Notes: generated by a model from the letters alone, not told the origin. Positions 1 to 16,811 are shown, numbered from the stretch's first letter. The stretch is DNA of 64,000 bases from Varroa destructor (GCF_002443255.2 NW_019211459.1:25067388-25131387); one strand, 5' to 3'. A program made the numbers and translations.

Positions 1-3000
1 AATAGCTTGCAACAGCCTCTGACTATTTGTCATTGACAATAGGTAACATTTGTAGTAGTTCTGAAATAAGCTAATGAGCTATACATATCGTTTGACTGTA
101 AGACGGCTCACTTCAGCATTTGAGCTAGTTATTAATATATATCAGGCTTGCTTTTGCGTTTTACCAATACTGGAAACCCATACTAAACCGTTCGCCAATA
201 GATGGAACAGCACAACTTCACGTGTGAATATTATTAGCGTGGTAAGCTCCGTGATTTCATATCTGCGTCTCTGCTTCAAAGTGGAAACGTATTGAAAAGG
301 CCAATAAAACGTAGATGATGGTGGCAAAACGTGAGCACGTTAGGGTGTAAAAGAGGCTTGTTCCGAGGCGTTCATGGGCGATAAATCGTGAGCCCCAGCT
401 GGGTTCGGTTTAGTCCTAATCCTTTGCCCGGACCACGAGCGACAATCACAAATCGCTAAAGCTAAAAAGAAATTTTAGGAAAATGATAGTGATGCTATTA
501 TATACCATGTACACGCTAGACGGGAGTAGCACCAGAACCGGGCCAGGCAAATGGCGAAGGCAATTATAGCACAATGCGACGTCATAGGCTGCTGGAACTG
601 ACTGTACAGCAGAGGAAAGCGGTAACCAAGTAGTGCTCTAGCGAACCGCTGTTGCTATTGCTATCGCGTCGCGGAAGCAGCGAACCGTGTCGGTTTCCTC
701 GCCACGGACTCTTGAGGCCTCCGACAACCACCCTGACGACCTCCAGCGCCTGAAGAGCGGCTGACGTGCACCAGCCTCTGGTTCGTCCAAACTTGCCTCA
801 GCAGCATTACATGAATCAACGAGCCACCCTACGAAATACCGCTGACCCTCCGATTCAGAAAGAAATCTACGTAGAAAGACAGATCAAGCGACAGAAATAC
901 AGGACAGACGCCCACACGGGTCCACATAAAAGGCGGTGTGGGATGTGAAACATTCCGGGGGGCAGGGAACGACTCGGAGGGGTATTATTCGAGTGTGAGG
1001 ACACTGTTACCCCTCCGGTACTTTCTTTTCCTGCGCTTCCCAGTGCTGCAGGGCTCTTCGAGGATTAAACGCTTGGAGAAATTACTGTTGTTATTATATG
1101 GCCAGTAGCACCGGTGCGGCTTTCACGACACGGGTACCGCAGCGACCTTAGGTCGCTAGCGAAAAAAAAACAGAGTGCACACTATACCGGCCACGGCCAT
1201 TCATAAGGTTGAGATAGGTTTTCTTGACTATCGATACGGTAATAGGCGCTGTTGCTTTTTATTTACGTCAAAGACAGATACATCTACCTGTAACTTAGCA
1301 TCTATAGATACTATTAGACACAATGCATAGAACTACAGCAATACATGAAAAACATCTGTAAAGAATGGCATACAATTTAACTGTTATAAGTATAACAATC
1401 AAGTAATTGAAAAGCCGAACCCTTTTGTTACTGTACATGCGTTCTGTCACGTAAATAGCCACTAGCCTAGGAACCGTTATATTAACTATTTAATTAATCC
1501 CAAATAATACGAGTCATTCTCTTTATCCGTTTTATTTATCTATAGTTCAGACTGTTACCAGACAAAACGGAGCTATATAACACACTTGTCGTATTTTGCT
1601 CGACTCAATTATTATAGGGCAGACTGCTCGGTTCAGCATGGTATCTGCCAACAAATCGCTAGCCAAAAGAGAACCACAGTTCTCGTGAAGTCGCATTCGC
1701 GAAGGGACTAGCGGGTTTCCCCTAACCTCGAAGGCAGCCAAGCATTGTACGCTATCCCCCTCTCACTTTTCCGCTTCCACACTGGCGCTTCGTCTCCGCT
1801 ATCGAGTAATGACAAACAATTAAAGCTAATTCAATCGCACTCGCCCACCCGGCCTGAAAAGGCAGACTAGAAGGGAAGCAAGCCCCCTCACGCTGTGAGA
1901 AGAAGGAACACCTTCAACATTCAGTTGAAGCCGTCCGGGTTGTGAGCGGTTGCAAGCAGAGCGGTTGCCAATAGGCGGCTCCTGTAACTGTCTTTTCAAG
2001 CGACAGAAGGGAACACGAGAAGGAGAAGTTGAGTGACGAAGATGAGTCCTGCTCCACAGACAGTTGCAGATCAACTGTCGCTCCATCTATAATATCTGTA
2101 ACTGATGTGCACTGGGCTAGGCCAAACTTGTGGGCGTTGAACGGTCGTACAAGTTGTAGGGGCGTGCAGACCCAGCTGTTTGTTCCTATACTGGAGAATC
2201 ATGCTAGGCTAAGCAGCGTATTGGCAGTGGCGTCGCTACGTCTTTGATGCGTGTTGGTGGACCATTGCAATTCTGCGGCTGTCGCTGTGCTGCAGTGTCG
2301 TCCACTCTAGGCCTTGGTGTCTCGGCTGTTTCAATCGCGTTACCCTCCAAAGACCCCCTGTTCCTCCATGAGGACTTGCACGATCTCAGCCAGCGTCTAC
2401 TGCTGGCTAGCAGTCTCGTCCTCATTGTAGGTGAGAGAGGCCTGGGTCTATCTGGGCGTTGCGGTTGTCAAAACGATTGAGGCTGCCCAGTATTGTCTGC
2501 ATTACAACTTTCTCGCTGCGTTTCTCTCTCTTCCTTCGCGTCTCTCTATACAGAAACCGCAGCATGCGAGCAAGCGTACGAGAAAAAGGTGGTACGCTGC
2601 CTATAGGAACAAGGCGGATAGACAGACGCCGTTGTAGTAGATCATGCTAGCCAGTCTGCCTGCCTGCTTTGTCGTTTGTGTAAACCTGCCAGTACTGATG
2701 GGCTATGAGCGGACTCCGGAAAGCCGACTGGCCCAGGGGGCGTGCTGGTGACAGCAAACAGTCTCAAGAGATGCTCTGAAGAGTCCTGCTTTCCTGTCTA
2801 CAGTCGTCTCTCCTTTCTAGGCTTTGGCGGAGGGTACAAAACCACATACACGAGCACACTCGCAGCCATCATTGACATACACTTCTCATAGAACACGTAT
2901 TGTGAAGAGATGGTAAGCTACCTTTTTCCTCTTACGGCAGGCCAACAGCGAACTGCGAGTCCTATTGCCAGCCGTACAGTTCAATAGACTTTTGGTGCGA

Positions 3001-5310
3001 AGCCTTCCTTACCACAGGCAGAGACCTAGAGACAGGACCTATTTATTCCTGGCAGCAACAGCTCTGTTCTTTCTACCCTCAAAAGCCCGATCCCCGACTT
3101 CCACTCCGCACCCCTGCGGGGCAGCTAGGGAGAAGCTGTGTGCGAGCGGGTCTATGAGCCTTCCTAGCAGCATCGTGAAGCTGAGGAACGACAACGACAA
3201 GCGTGGGGCAGGCTAACGGCAAAACCAAACGGCGCTCAATGGCTTACCTGCTGCTGTTGCTGCCTGCAACCTCACCGTCGCCTGGTTGTGACCAGAGGCA
3301 GCACAAGCAAGGCTTTCAACCCCAACCAAATCTAGCGGAATATCTCCTAGCCACAGGAACCTTGTGGACGCCTGACAGTAGGGTGGCTGGCGTTTGGCGA
3401 CCATAATGTTTCTGCTACTGTTGCTATTGAAACTGTTGCTGATGCAGCTGCCGCTACATTGTTCTTACCTCCTGCTCCTGTGTAATGTGGCAAGCATTGT
3501 CGCAGCAGCGACGGCTGTTACACTCCTGCCATGTATGGCCGATTTGCGGCACGCACGCATTTATCGCTGAGAAGGTCCCTTTTTCTTTCTCGTTTTGCCT
3601 GTCCATCGTTCGTTCTTTATCACCGGGATGTAGAGGGAAGAGAGCTGTGGCTGGTTGTGGGCAACTGCGAATTTCGCGACCCTTTATCCCTCTAGCATCG
3701 CTTCGCCATCTTGCCTGTGTCGTTTGGGAATGACACCGCCATTCGGCTGCCTACTGCTAGAATCAATGTAGCTACACAACAATTTTAGATGTTCGATGCA
3801 TTTCATCCGCAAACAACTAGAAATAGTTCTCAAACGGCTAATCTGAATTTAGGCTGGAAGATTTATACGGAAGGATAGACACCACAATCAAAATTCTTCC
3901 TACGGAGAGGGGTTGGATGCGATATGAGAACAACTAGCATATAGCAGAAAAACACTTGTGACATTGTATACAGCCGACAGAGTAACTGCAATCGTAGGAA
4001 TAGGTGATAATAAACTGTCAGTGTCAGGACAAGTATGTTGTAACTCATGCGTCAAACTGCGCCGGTGATGCTTCGGACTGTACTGAGTGCGAATTCGAAA
4101 GAGAGAGTCTGAAACTAACATTGGACTGCCTATGCGGACACTGTCCCCGGAAGAAGCTCCTCGTTCCAAACGCGTATGCTTAGAGTAGCACCTGTTCTCG
4201 AACAAGTCCGTTTCAGGCCATACATCATAAAACTGGAGCGATGCCAGTTGGCCGAGCTCCGAGTCTACCTAGGGTTCTTTCTGTTGTGGCTTCGCCTTTT
4301 TTCTTCCCTTGGTTCTATGCGATCCCGACCCTCTCTGCCAATCTCCTACTTGAGGGAAGCAGATAGGAGGGTCATTATTCCGTATAAAATCTTGCTCATC
4401 CGAAGCTTAATTATTGAGTGAACATTGGAACTGCCACTAGGATTGTAGCCGATGCGTCAAGAAAACGCAGTCAGAATGAAAGATGGGCAAGGTGGCATCG
4501 CGTTCGAGTTCAATGTCGACCTTTAACGGCCTCCACATAATTCCTCCGCCTGTATCTATCGACGTACATGGTCGACAAAAAAGCTGTGGTAACCAACGGA
4601 CGACATATGCACATCATAAGAATGGCCGTCAGCGAAATCAATAGGAAATCGAAAATATAGTGGTGGCCATTAAATAAGGAAGCGAGCCTAAAGGATCCTG
4701 TATAAAGACATTTTACTACAAGTATCTGCGTTAAAACAACTATAGAGTCATTTTAATGTCATACTTGTGTTGTTAACCCGAACCTGTGGTAAAGTGCAAT
4801 AGGATAAAAACTAGATGGCTTTAAATGTTCATGTTCTCAAGAAAACGACGAGGGTTAAACACCAGACCAATATCTGCCTGTTCGCCCCTTCGTCCTTGAG
4901 CCTCCTCACTTCAAGAGAGTGCTTTCGAGTGGATCGGGCCTGCTGCTTGCTTCCACCGGGGTGGAGCACGTTGTCCTGTTTCAACACTGTTTATTTTTCC
5001 CACCCACTACATCAGCTCAATGCGGGCTGCGATTTCCACAGGAATAGCTAGTCTCTGATGCGCCTAGCCACATCTTATTCGAGCCAATGTTCGAGCGGGT
5101 CCAACACGTGGGCACAAGTGCTCTTTCGAACAGCCTGTTAAAGGAAAGAATTTTTTTTTGAAACGCCGTAGCTACAACTTTCCAAAGAAAAATTCAGCTA
5201 AGTAGGACGTTAATGAAGGCAGAATCATAGTTTAAGGTAGATAATTCGTATAACGATGAAAAATCAACGAACACGATTGGCAAACGACATTTTTTTGTAT
5301 TTCCTTACAG
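1..5310. other. Probable Lim1 intron or 5' flanking DNA, no exon recognised
   Basis: No coding exon could be identified here. Because the first visible Lim1 exon begins at 5311 with an acceptor site and in the middle of a codon, at least the part next to it must be intron. I looked for the LIM zinc-finger Cys/His pattern and for homeodomain helix 3 (WFQNRR-type) and did not see them, so those exons are most likely upstream of the window. Roughly 1550-3750 is richer in G+C than the flanks and carries several overlapping open frames of 60-85 codons on both strands. None resembles a family I know and none has convincing splice context. Short CTG/TTG-rich runs occur near 3240-3270 and 3410-3470. 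Confidence 0.5.
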
Positions 5311-5826
5311 ATTCGTCAAATCAGGATTTTGGCTATGCGCAAAACGGGGGTCAGGGCCCAGGTTTCTATGACTTTTTCCCTGGACAACAAGCGGAAGGAA
5401 TGCCATTTGGACATACCGCAAACCCAAGTCTATCACCTCGAAACGGTTTGTACACGTACATATACATGCGATGATGAATAGAAAAGAAGAAAGGTTTAAA
5501 ATACAGTAATATGCTATGCATAGGGTTTCATTATTGCCAACTGAGTTCGACTGTCAAACGACTCACTTCAATATTTAAACTAACTATTAATAGACGAATG
5601 CCCGATTAATCTGAATTTATTTGTAGGTGTCAACATCACAGCGGACACCGGATTTCACCTGCAGGGTGGACAGCATGGCGAGCTGCAACTAAGTGCAGCT
5701 CAACGGTCCAGTCCCGATTCTGTATTGAGTCTACAGGGCTCCGATCCACCCTATGGACAACCGCCTCGAAGCGATTCCGGTGGGAGTTTTTCAACTCCCC
5801 TTCTGAACGAGACGCCTGTCTGGTGA
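5311..5826 (+). CDS. Lim1: LIM/homeobox protein Lim1 (Lhx1/5 class), C-terminal two exons, 5' partial
   Basis: Lhx1/5 proteins are nuclear LIM-homeodomain transcription factors acting in head, nervous-system and appendage patterning. Only the C-terminal transactivation region is present. Exon 5311-5445 follows the acceptor ttccttacag and ends at donor gtttgt. It is 135 nt with phase 1 at both ends and encodes a segment containing GPGFYDFFPGQQ, matching the NYDFFP block of vertebrate Lhx1. Exon 5627-5826 follows tttgtag, joins in frame (split Gly codon) and ends ...LLNETPVW then TGA, like the invariant NEAAVW end of Lhx1. Both exons are rich in Gly, Ser, Pro and Gln, as expected for this disordered region; about 110 residues are visible. 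The frame could also use a GT donor at 5823, but this is rejected because continuing four bases gives the family's conserved terminus. Missing LIM domains and homeodomain are outside the window, not lost. Confidence 0.85.
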
Positions 5827-6770
5827 GGGTGAATCGAATGATTCGGCAAGTCTGGGCATATTGACAACGGCGACCAGAACTGCTGAGAAGTGATCGTAAT
5901 ATGAATAGGAAAAATAAGGCGGTCACGATCGAGAATTCGAATGGTAGCCAAGTTGAGGTGGATATCGCGCTCCACATGCAGCGCTTACTGTTTCATAGAG
6001 TTTGTGCTGTCTTCACGGCGGTTGCGGTAGAAAGTAGGAAAGAAAGATCAATAAGATGAGGTTCTAAAAGCTGAAAAAAACAGGTCGATGATAACATGCT
6101 AGTCGAAATCAAGGAATCGACCACAAGGCCTTCGAAAGACGTTTTAAGTCAGTAAAAATGGCGCGATCGACCACAAACAGAGCATGGCCACTAATGTTGC
6201 TGTAACTACTGTAAAACTCTCATTGCAACTATTACCAGCAGGAAATCCGCGGACACTGGTGCAACGGAAGACCTGATTAACTAACAACGGAGCTATCGTC
6301 CTTCTGTGAGCATTTTTTGCCTTCCGATCTTTTAGCTCAGGACATGCCCGCTTTTCGCGCCCACCGCCGCCGACCAACGTCGATTTTTAACATTTTGTCT
6401 GTTTACCTATTCTCATGAATCTGTGACATCGAGAAACAGCAATGGCTCTTAAATGGTGCCGTCGTGTTTTTCTCGCAGCTTGTACAGAACAATTTCGTAG
6501 ACGACAGCGACGCCAGTATCAGCACGTGCACACGTATAACTGGCCAGCTAATGAAGGCGTGCAAAGCTGAAAGAAGAGACTGAACGCGAGCGGAAGAAAG
6601 AAACACACACACAAAGCTTCCTTACGTTCTTCAAAAATCATTGATAAAGACGAAGTGAAACATAAGCGACAAGTGAACGAATATAGATGCTTCGAATCCG
6701 GTGAATTGCTAGTTTATGTAATTATATTGATAATGAATATTAATAATATTATTAAGGGCGTATGGTATAA

Positions 6771-6776
6771 AATAAA
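6771..6776 (+). terminator. Candidate Lim1 poly(A) signal AATAAA
   Basis: This is the first AATAAA hexamer I noticed on the + strand after the Lim1 stop, which would give a 3' UTR of about 0.95 kb. The surrounding DNA is AT-rich, so the hexamer could be chance. Further candidates lie near 8297 and 9737. Confidence 0.3.
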
Positions 6777-9700
6777 CGCATAAGGTTGATGATGAGCGAG
6801 CTATCATACTTACCAGGTGTCAATTCACACAGGGAAATACTAAAAAAAAATACACACACAGACGAGTATATAAGAGAGGCAACGAGCAAGTTAGAAAGCG
6901 GAGAAGGATTCTGAGCTTGGTTTCGTGGCAGTAACGTCCTTGGTCTGATGGCAATAGAACGAAACCCCAGCAAAAGCGAAACCTCACATTTTTTCCTTAG
7001 ATCTTTCTCGAAGGGAAGAGCAGAACATCTGGAAGATCGTATTGTCATGATTCGCCAGGTTGAAGCGTGATAACGAATTGAGCGCTTGTCGTACGCTTTT
7101 CTAGACCGCAGGTGTTGCGACGCCGTCGTTGTCGCTATTGCTGTTTTCAACTCCAAACAAATAGCTCATCAGTTTTTCTGTAAATAGTCTGTATACTGTA
7201 GCAGATCAAATGAAATAGCAGTACAGATGCACACGAGAAAATTGTACGGTTGGTGTTCAGGACGAGGAGAAAAAAATTGTCGCGTTCTGAGCTGGGCACC
7301 ATAGTTGCTTAGCAAAGCCTTGCCGGAACGTTAAACAAAAGTCACTTACACATTTTCGATTCATTGAAGATAATAACAAGAAAATGAAAGGCTAATTGAT
7401 CATTCACGATGGGCTGGCAGCACGCGAATATTAGTATTGATTTTATTTTGATTCCATTCGCTTCAGTCTTCCGGTGCCCCTCTTTTGTTCGAGTTTTTGT
7501 TAAAATAGAGGCTCGGTAGCGTAAAGAAGAAATTGGACAGGTCGGAGCGGGGTTACGACGAAGACAATGTTGAGTATCGGCAAAACCCCTGCAGCATGTA
7601 GCCGATATAGGCCGCTTAAAACAGATGTTTGGCGATGTCAGAAAGCTAAGGGTCGTGCTTAAAATTGCAGATTTGACCAATGCAATGTTGTATTAACGAA
7701 GATGCAAAAACAACACCTCCTTGTGACCTTGAAATATATTAGACGGAAATCAGAGTCGCCTGTATCAATATGACCTAGTTTAGCGGAAAAAAATAGCCAG
7801 TGGAAAAACGATATACAACGGTAAGAAAGCCAGCGACGGAGGAGATGGCGCCCACAAAAAATAGGGTGGGGTGAGTACACGGGGATAGTTCACGTCAATA
7901 GATCGATGATGGCCGAAACACGACGGACAGAAAAACGCTAATGTAATTGAATATAACTGATTGACGCTACTGACATAAATCGATATATAAATATAACAGA
8001 TAATACAGAAATAATTATACGAAGATGATTATATTAATATTATAGTAATAATGATGATAATAATTATAATGATAAAGTGAATAAATTCAGCTTATTACTG
8101 TAACGTGGTTAAAAACACCCTTTACGCTTCTAACCCTTTGAGTGATGAACACCTATTGATTGACTGAACAATTGATGAATTAATGTTAAAGGGACGATGG
8201 GAAAGGAAACAAAATTGTGGGTAGTTTGGCAATTAATATGACGCGGTCGGCAAGCTATAAACTTGAAATTGTACTCAATTACGCTGCTGTAAGAAAATAA
8301 ATTAGAGGTAATATGATACAAATAAAAGCAAAACATACCTCCAGATACACAAGCTGATCCCCCACTATTGATCTTACTGGTCGGGAGATCATTGGTCATT
8401 GTCGCTCGTCGAAAGTGGGGTCTTTTTGGGGCAACTCTTCTCATCGGTGGAAACACACTGGAGCTGTTTAGTAAAAGTCAAAATATTTGAGACTGGCTGA
8501 ATCACGTATCATAGCTAGCAGAGATTGATACATACACAGTAGCGGAACAGGATGCCCGTAATTTTATTAGAACTATTGATCTCACGTAGTTGATGGATGA
8601 CGGATAACTAGCAATACTGTTTAAGTAGCGTTAGCTATGGATTTCGGCAATGAGCTAGTCGGAACAACAATATTTTTCCCTTTTTGTAGACAAAACATAC
8701 GCAAGGTAAAAAAAAAACACCGACATATATCTCAAGTAATGAAGCAACGCGCCCGGAGAGCGAACTTAATTAGGGCATCATTACAGATAACCTCCGTAAA
8801 CACGTACATATTTGCAATAGTTAGCGCAACGACAGGGCAGGCACGCTGTTGGTACAATAAGTGGCGCCTGGCGCTTTTCGATTCGTCGATGTAAATATGG
8901 GTGAAAATATAAATAATGTTAGACGGAAGCTGCAGAAAAGAGGCGTCGATGGCAAGCCCGCCGCGTCAAAACCGCGTCCCTTTAGGTAGCAGAGTATACT
9001 TGATGGTGACGACTAATGACCATAGCCGTGTGGATAACGATTTCAAAAATAAGAATGAACGCAATGCGGATTATAAAGATAGAAATGCAGGTAGCATGTT
9101 CGTGTTTGGATCGCCGCATTCTGGATGCCCTGTCCATACGCGTGAGTTGTCGTATATAGAGGTGGACCGGCGTTCTGCTGCTGTTGCTGTTGTGGCAATC
9201 AGTTTTCGTTTGTGTGTACCATGCGAAGCAGGCCATCCGTTGACGCTGCTAAGTTCAGCGTAAGTTTGGTATGGAAAAGAAAAAGGTAAGGGACGTTTGG
9301 CAAACACAGGGCAATGATAATTAAGCGGAAAGTTGGCTCATGTAAAAGAATGAAAAGATGAGAGAAGTAAAAACGATGTTAGGAAGCGCAAGTGAATGAG
9401 CGGCAAGGTTCCTTGTACCCCACGTATCACAGCAGTATTGAAGACAGGCGACAGATACCATGACAATTCAGCTGCCACCATTGATTTTCCACCGCGTTTA
9501 GCAATGCATCGAACCTAGGGTTGCATATTTGGTAAGAAATGGGTAATTTTTCGTGGGCGTAGCTTTGGGGGCCAAGGGACCTTCTCCGCCTCAAACTCAG
9601 GACCATCCGAACACAGAACTTACAATTCTCAGGACTAATTATCAAAAAACATATTCAGCAGAAAACATTTACACAAACATGTACACACGCAACGATCCAC

Positions 9701-10080
9701 ATACGGCATTGGTTATATAATCATTTTCATGGATACAAATAAACACAGATACCTACAATATAAGCGAGCGGCGTGAGAAACTTGAATGTAACGTATTCGC
9801 TCAACGTCCATATCACTTGTAAGAAATCGTTTCCTTTTTCTTCCATCGCAAAATGAAAATATTCCCAGACAAGAAGTATAAACTCTCTCAATATCATGGA
9901 TAATTATCTACATAGTAAAGTGTATGTGGATAAAAAAACGAATGAGTTGACCATACTTGGACTAAAACCGGGGAAGTTGTGCGAAACAACTAAGACTACT
10001 GTAATAATGGACAATAATTGTATAAGAGAAATCAATTTTATCAAAACTGTGAGTGAATATGCAGCCGCTGCTTCCATCAT

Positions 10081-10190
10081 TGCAAAAAAAAAAACAAAAA
10101 AAAAAAAAGCAAAAAGGAAAGTAATAGAAAGTTATAATTATAATAATGATGATGATGATAAAAATAATAACTATTATAATTATTAAACAA
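10081..10190 (+). repeat. Low-complexity A-rich and (AAT/GAT)n tract
   Basis: A run of A-rich sequence (about 10083-10120) is followed by AAT/GAT triplets. It is read through by an open frame (9896-10186) whose product ends in Lys-, Asp- and Asn-rich low-complexity sequence. The frame is best explained by the repeat composition, not by a gene. Confidence 0.7.
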
Positions 10191-10663
10191 TTGACTAAAT
10201 CGGACGTGTTTATTCAGGAAAGCAAATATGACGCTACGAACAACAATACGACACACGTACACACAAACCCGACACATTTTTAAATTGCAACTCAGTGTAA
10301 CAACAGCCGAAACAAATGGGAGACGCACGCCGAAAGCTGATACAAAATCGGATCGAAAAGAATAACTGGAATACTATTAGTAGATAAATAATAATTATGA
10401 TGACAATGATAATGGAATATATCAAGACGATTATGATAACTATGAGCTAATGATGGTGGTAATAATAGAGAGAACGAAGAGACCACAGTGATTAATTGAT
10501 GAAATAATTAATTGGTGATGATAGCGATAAAAATGAGATGAGTCGATGAAGACGCAGCCGATGAGGCTGTTGAAGCAGCCGCATACGAGCAGAAGAGTGA
10601 CATCCTGCTAATAAACAGGCACGTTAGAAAAAAACGCAAAATAATAAACGATTGTTGTCCTTT

Positions 10664-12674
<2,011 letters not shown>

Positions 12675-15600
12675 ATATATAGAGTCCCTTCGCTTTCGTA
12701 AGAAGTCATCCAAAGGAAACAAGTAAAGGAATATAATGTATACAAGAAACCACTTTGAACACTACTTTGAACTTCAAAATGAAACCTGTGCGTTGTTTTC
12801 GCAATTCATTATGGTCTACAGTTACTATGGCGTACCGTGTCGCAGAGCAAATCGATATAGATTACTTTCGGAGAGTAAGCAGCCCATTTAATGGCCGACT
12901 CGTAAATTCTGTTCCGTCCGAACACAAAATAATTGACCGAAACGATGCTCCTCGAGACCAAAGTGCTGCCACAGCAATAAAAGTACTATATGGATAAGAT
13001 CTTCTCGGCAAAAGGATTATCAGGAATAACCACTGAATTGTGTGAACGCCGTTTTGGAATCGGCTGCTCCTTAGGGGAAGTTAGACACGCAGCAAGTTTA
13101 TCCCATTGTGGACTATGTACCAATATTCACTGATTGCTAATTCAAAGGTTGGCATTAGCAAGTCCTTCACTACGTTTGTAATTAAATAAAGGCATTTTAT
13201 AGATACAAAACTAAAATAATTGTTCAAATTGCTAATAGATGTTTAGCCGTGCGCGTCATTCAACAGGTTGTCCTTGGTTGGAAGCTATGCCAGATTCAAG
13301 CTTACCGCATGTTTAAAATACTTCTAGCTACACCCATAATGCTAGTTCAAGTCTGATGACCCATGTTAATTTATTAATATGTAGTTCCGTTTAACCCAGT
13401 TATTATCTCTCGCTGAGTTTCGTTCAAAAACGAAGGCTTGTTCTAGGAAAATGAGCGTATTTCAAGTTAACTACGGGACTGCCTACATTTCTAAATGTGT
13501 ACTCGAAATTTGTTGTCAAATGACTACTCTACTGTTGACGCTATGAGTTGACTGTTCATTGTCGTTTTGGCATAACTAAGAGTTGCACACTAATTATAGA
13601 AGTCACGACGTGGTGCTACCTGGATATCGACCGTTATGGTCACTCGGCGTCTTTTGATCCATTATATTTTCAGGTCTCGCTTATTTGTGCATTTAGAACG
13701 CTAATAAAATTATCGAAAAGTACACGTCACTCCTATGCCATTTCATATACTTACGTCTTTTACAGCTTGAAACTCGATCAGTTGTCAAGGTTGAATGGCT
13801 AATCAGACAGGCGGTGTCTGCAGGCAGCAAACTTGCAAAATTCTCGATTTAAGACCGACTAAGCGTTAAAACATTATAGAACACATTTAATGGAAGATGT
13901 AAAAAATTCTGAGATGGCCGGCCAAGGTTGGCTGGGCGAATGGTTTATCGGCATTGTTTAATGGATTTCTGAATAGCAATCGTTTGTATTTAGGTCATCG
14001 TTTGTCATGACGTACGCGTTGGAAAAGCACAAAGTTCCCTCTACTTTAGGACAAAACTAATCGGTAAATTATCATTGTAGTTTTTCATGCGGAAATAGAG
14101 TTTTTTTTTTAAATATTTTATCTATATCATTATACAGCGGCACTCATGTCGTACAGGTTAGGGAGCATATAATGTCCTGCATAGGTTTATTCATGATACA
14201 TTTTAAATACTTCATCTTTGTATAATCATAGCTCAATGGTGTACTTCAAATTATTGCTTCTACATTGTAGAAATACGTGATTTGACCGCAACAATTACTG
14301 CGACGTTTTTGTTACAATATTAAAAAAATCTGCTTTTATTTCTTTTGTGCACATATTTTTCTTCACGAATACATTATTTACGTGTCTTTGAGATTTCGCT
14401 TTAAGAGTGATATTAGTTATCATCGGACCTGATGGGTCAAAAGCTGGAATAATCAAAGAAAAATGGTAAGAAGCGTGGCATGCTGTTGAGGAAGACTAAA
14501 TCAAGCGAAGCGGATGTGCTTTTCAAGTTTCCAGCATGCTGACTATTTGCGAAGTACGAGCACGCGATTTAAATTGTGATCAACTTAATTTTACGGACTC
14601 CATTTGTCAAGTAGAAATAAAGAGGGGGTCACGCAAAAATTTAATCGGTGGGGTGTTAACCGTAACAGAGAAGTAGAAGTCCCTTCAAATGGGTTCTGTG
14701 TTGCTTGCCCAGGTCTATCCGACACAGGCAGAACGCTACAAACAATATGAACTAAATAACAGTACTGACATAAAAAACTAACTAAATAGTACATTTTCGC
14801 TTACAGCTAGAAATATTAGAGTAAGCACTTTTATTTTTTTGTTACTACGGTTTCTTTGTTGGTATAATCCCACAAAAGAAAATATTAAAATCTGCCGAAT
14901 CTAGGTAGTCGTCAAGATGCGTACTGCTTATCCACGCATGGACTGGGCCTAATCCCTCATATGTTGTTTAGCTGATTATATTTTTTTTGGAACATGGAAA
15001 CGTCTTTGCTAATACCGTCTCATTCTGCCCCATCATCCAGAGTATAAATATTGCAATGCATGTCTCTTTGAAGTAAATTACGTGTAAAAAAGAACCACGC
15101 CTTCTTGTCCTGGTAGAAACCGTCGCCTTTAGCCCACGACCCGTCTCTATAAACCTCCGCTGACTAGTCCGTTGTTGACTATTGTTTACTATAAGCGGTG
15201 AATAAGTTCAACGATTTTACGAACGAAGATTTAACGATTTTACATACTGTGCGTTTTTATAGTATTTAGCAGCTATAATCCCTGGGGACATCATGAAATG
15301 TGTACTAGGCAATCGTGAAGCTTCGATCTATAAGACTTCAGAGGACAAATCTGAAAACGCAGTATCTCTAATCCAAGCTCTGATGATAACGCGAATAACC
15401 GAACAAATTTATTGTTTACATTAATTCCTCCATCGAATCCAATGTCTCGAACCCAATGTTAGTCTCGATCTAACCCAAGCATAGCTGCTGGAAGCTATGG
15501 ACAAAGATGAACTCGATCTGTACCCACAGCATTAAATACCAAAACTTCTTTCTGTCACTGGTGCCGTATCAATCACCAGAATATTGCTGTTAACGACGTC

Positions 15601-16807
15601 CCGGTTTAAACATTCGATTAACCAGAGCCGATTTACGAGGCGGTCGATTCCAATTAGAGGACATCACTTCTGATACTTGGTTTCGTTTCTGTCATCAGTT
15701 GGCAAGCAAAGCTAGAAAACGGAACGTTCATCGCAACTTTGCCGCTAAAACTAGCGAATCAACAAGATTCAAGAGCCAGCGGCTTTGTTCAACGCCTACA
15801 TACATGACACGAACACCAATAAACAAGAGTAAAGTACTAGATAGATCCATCTCTCACTCTTGACGGATGCCAAATAACGGCGTATACGACAACTACCTTT
15901 CCAGCCCGATGGCCTTGAAATTGAGCGAACCTAGTCAGCTGTTTGTTGAAGGGTTACAAATAGTGTCTCTTATTCTCCTTCAGCTGTAGGTAGGCTAACA
16001 CGGCTTTAACTACGTTTGCCTATAAGAGCAGTTACTTTCGGTCACTTCTTATGAGGCCGGTTGATGCTAAGACGACAGACATGCCTCCATTTTAGATCGT
16101 TATAGATTAAAATGAATGCCTCAGAGACACATGCATTAATAGACTTCTTTGCGATCTAAGGAAACGTCAATCACAGTTGTTTGTAAAAGCGGTCATAACT
16201 CATTTATCATGTTGTAATCTATTATTGTTGCTATGATGACAATAACTGTAAACGCATGTGAAACATGTTTGATTGGGGGGTGAAGCTAGCCTAAGGATAA
16301 GTGGTGCGCAGTGTGAATGCAAAGGACGTTATATCGCTCACGAGATATATTGTCAAAGCTTCTACAGTTGTGGACACCCACGATTTGAAAAGCCCTATCC
16401 ACCCGTAATTACGTGGGGTCAAGGACCGTTGACTTGTAATTAAGCATCTGTAGTTGATGTCCAGACGGTAAGAGCGAGCCGCTAATCTTATAACCGCTTC
16501 TACAAATACGCTGCCGAGCCAACTCTAGTTCCAATTCGCAACCTTCCTTTTCTGCCAGTCCGCTGAGTACGACTTTTTCATAAACGGTTTCAGAAGCTAC
16601 CGGTACCGTTCTGTACTCATTTCTACTACTACGACGATGAACGCTTCAAGAAACGTATTCACTAACAACAATGCCGGATCAGGCAAGACTGACTTTCAAC
16701 TATCGATGGTCCGGGTCCATACCCACACCCGCATGCTGTCTTAACTTTCCAACAAATTGGAATGGCTGCACACGCTATAGCCTGTATAGATACGCCGCTC
16801 AGACCAA

Positions 16808-16811
<4 letters not shown>

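Larger units (their letters stand above)
5827..10660. other. Lim1 3' flank, gene-poor
   Basis: The first kilobase is probably Lim1 3' UTR. No exon with a recognisable protein was found after it. A minus-strand open frame of 134 codons (7156 to 6752) has a hydrophobic patch near its end but no family resemblance. Its length is within what chance gives in this window. About 7975-8095 is AT-rich simple sequence of ATA/GAT/AAT triplets. The block 10081-10190 is described separately. Confidence 0.5.

Noticed and set aside
5311..5826. These exons first considered as the N-terminal region of the SLC6 gene.
   Set aside because: With the GT at 5823 as donor, the exon phase would create a stop when joined to 26981. 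Reading on instead gives NETPVW and TGA, the Lhx1/Lim1 C-terminus, and the YDFFP block agrees.
5636..5977. 113-codon minus-strand frame.
   Set aside because: It is a shadow of the Lim1 last exon on the opposite strand.
9896..10186. 96-codon frame ending in Lys- and Asn/Asp-rich sequence.
   Set aside because: The second half is only translated simple repeat, and the first half has no family resemblance.
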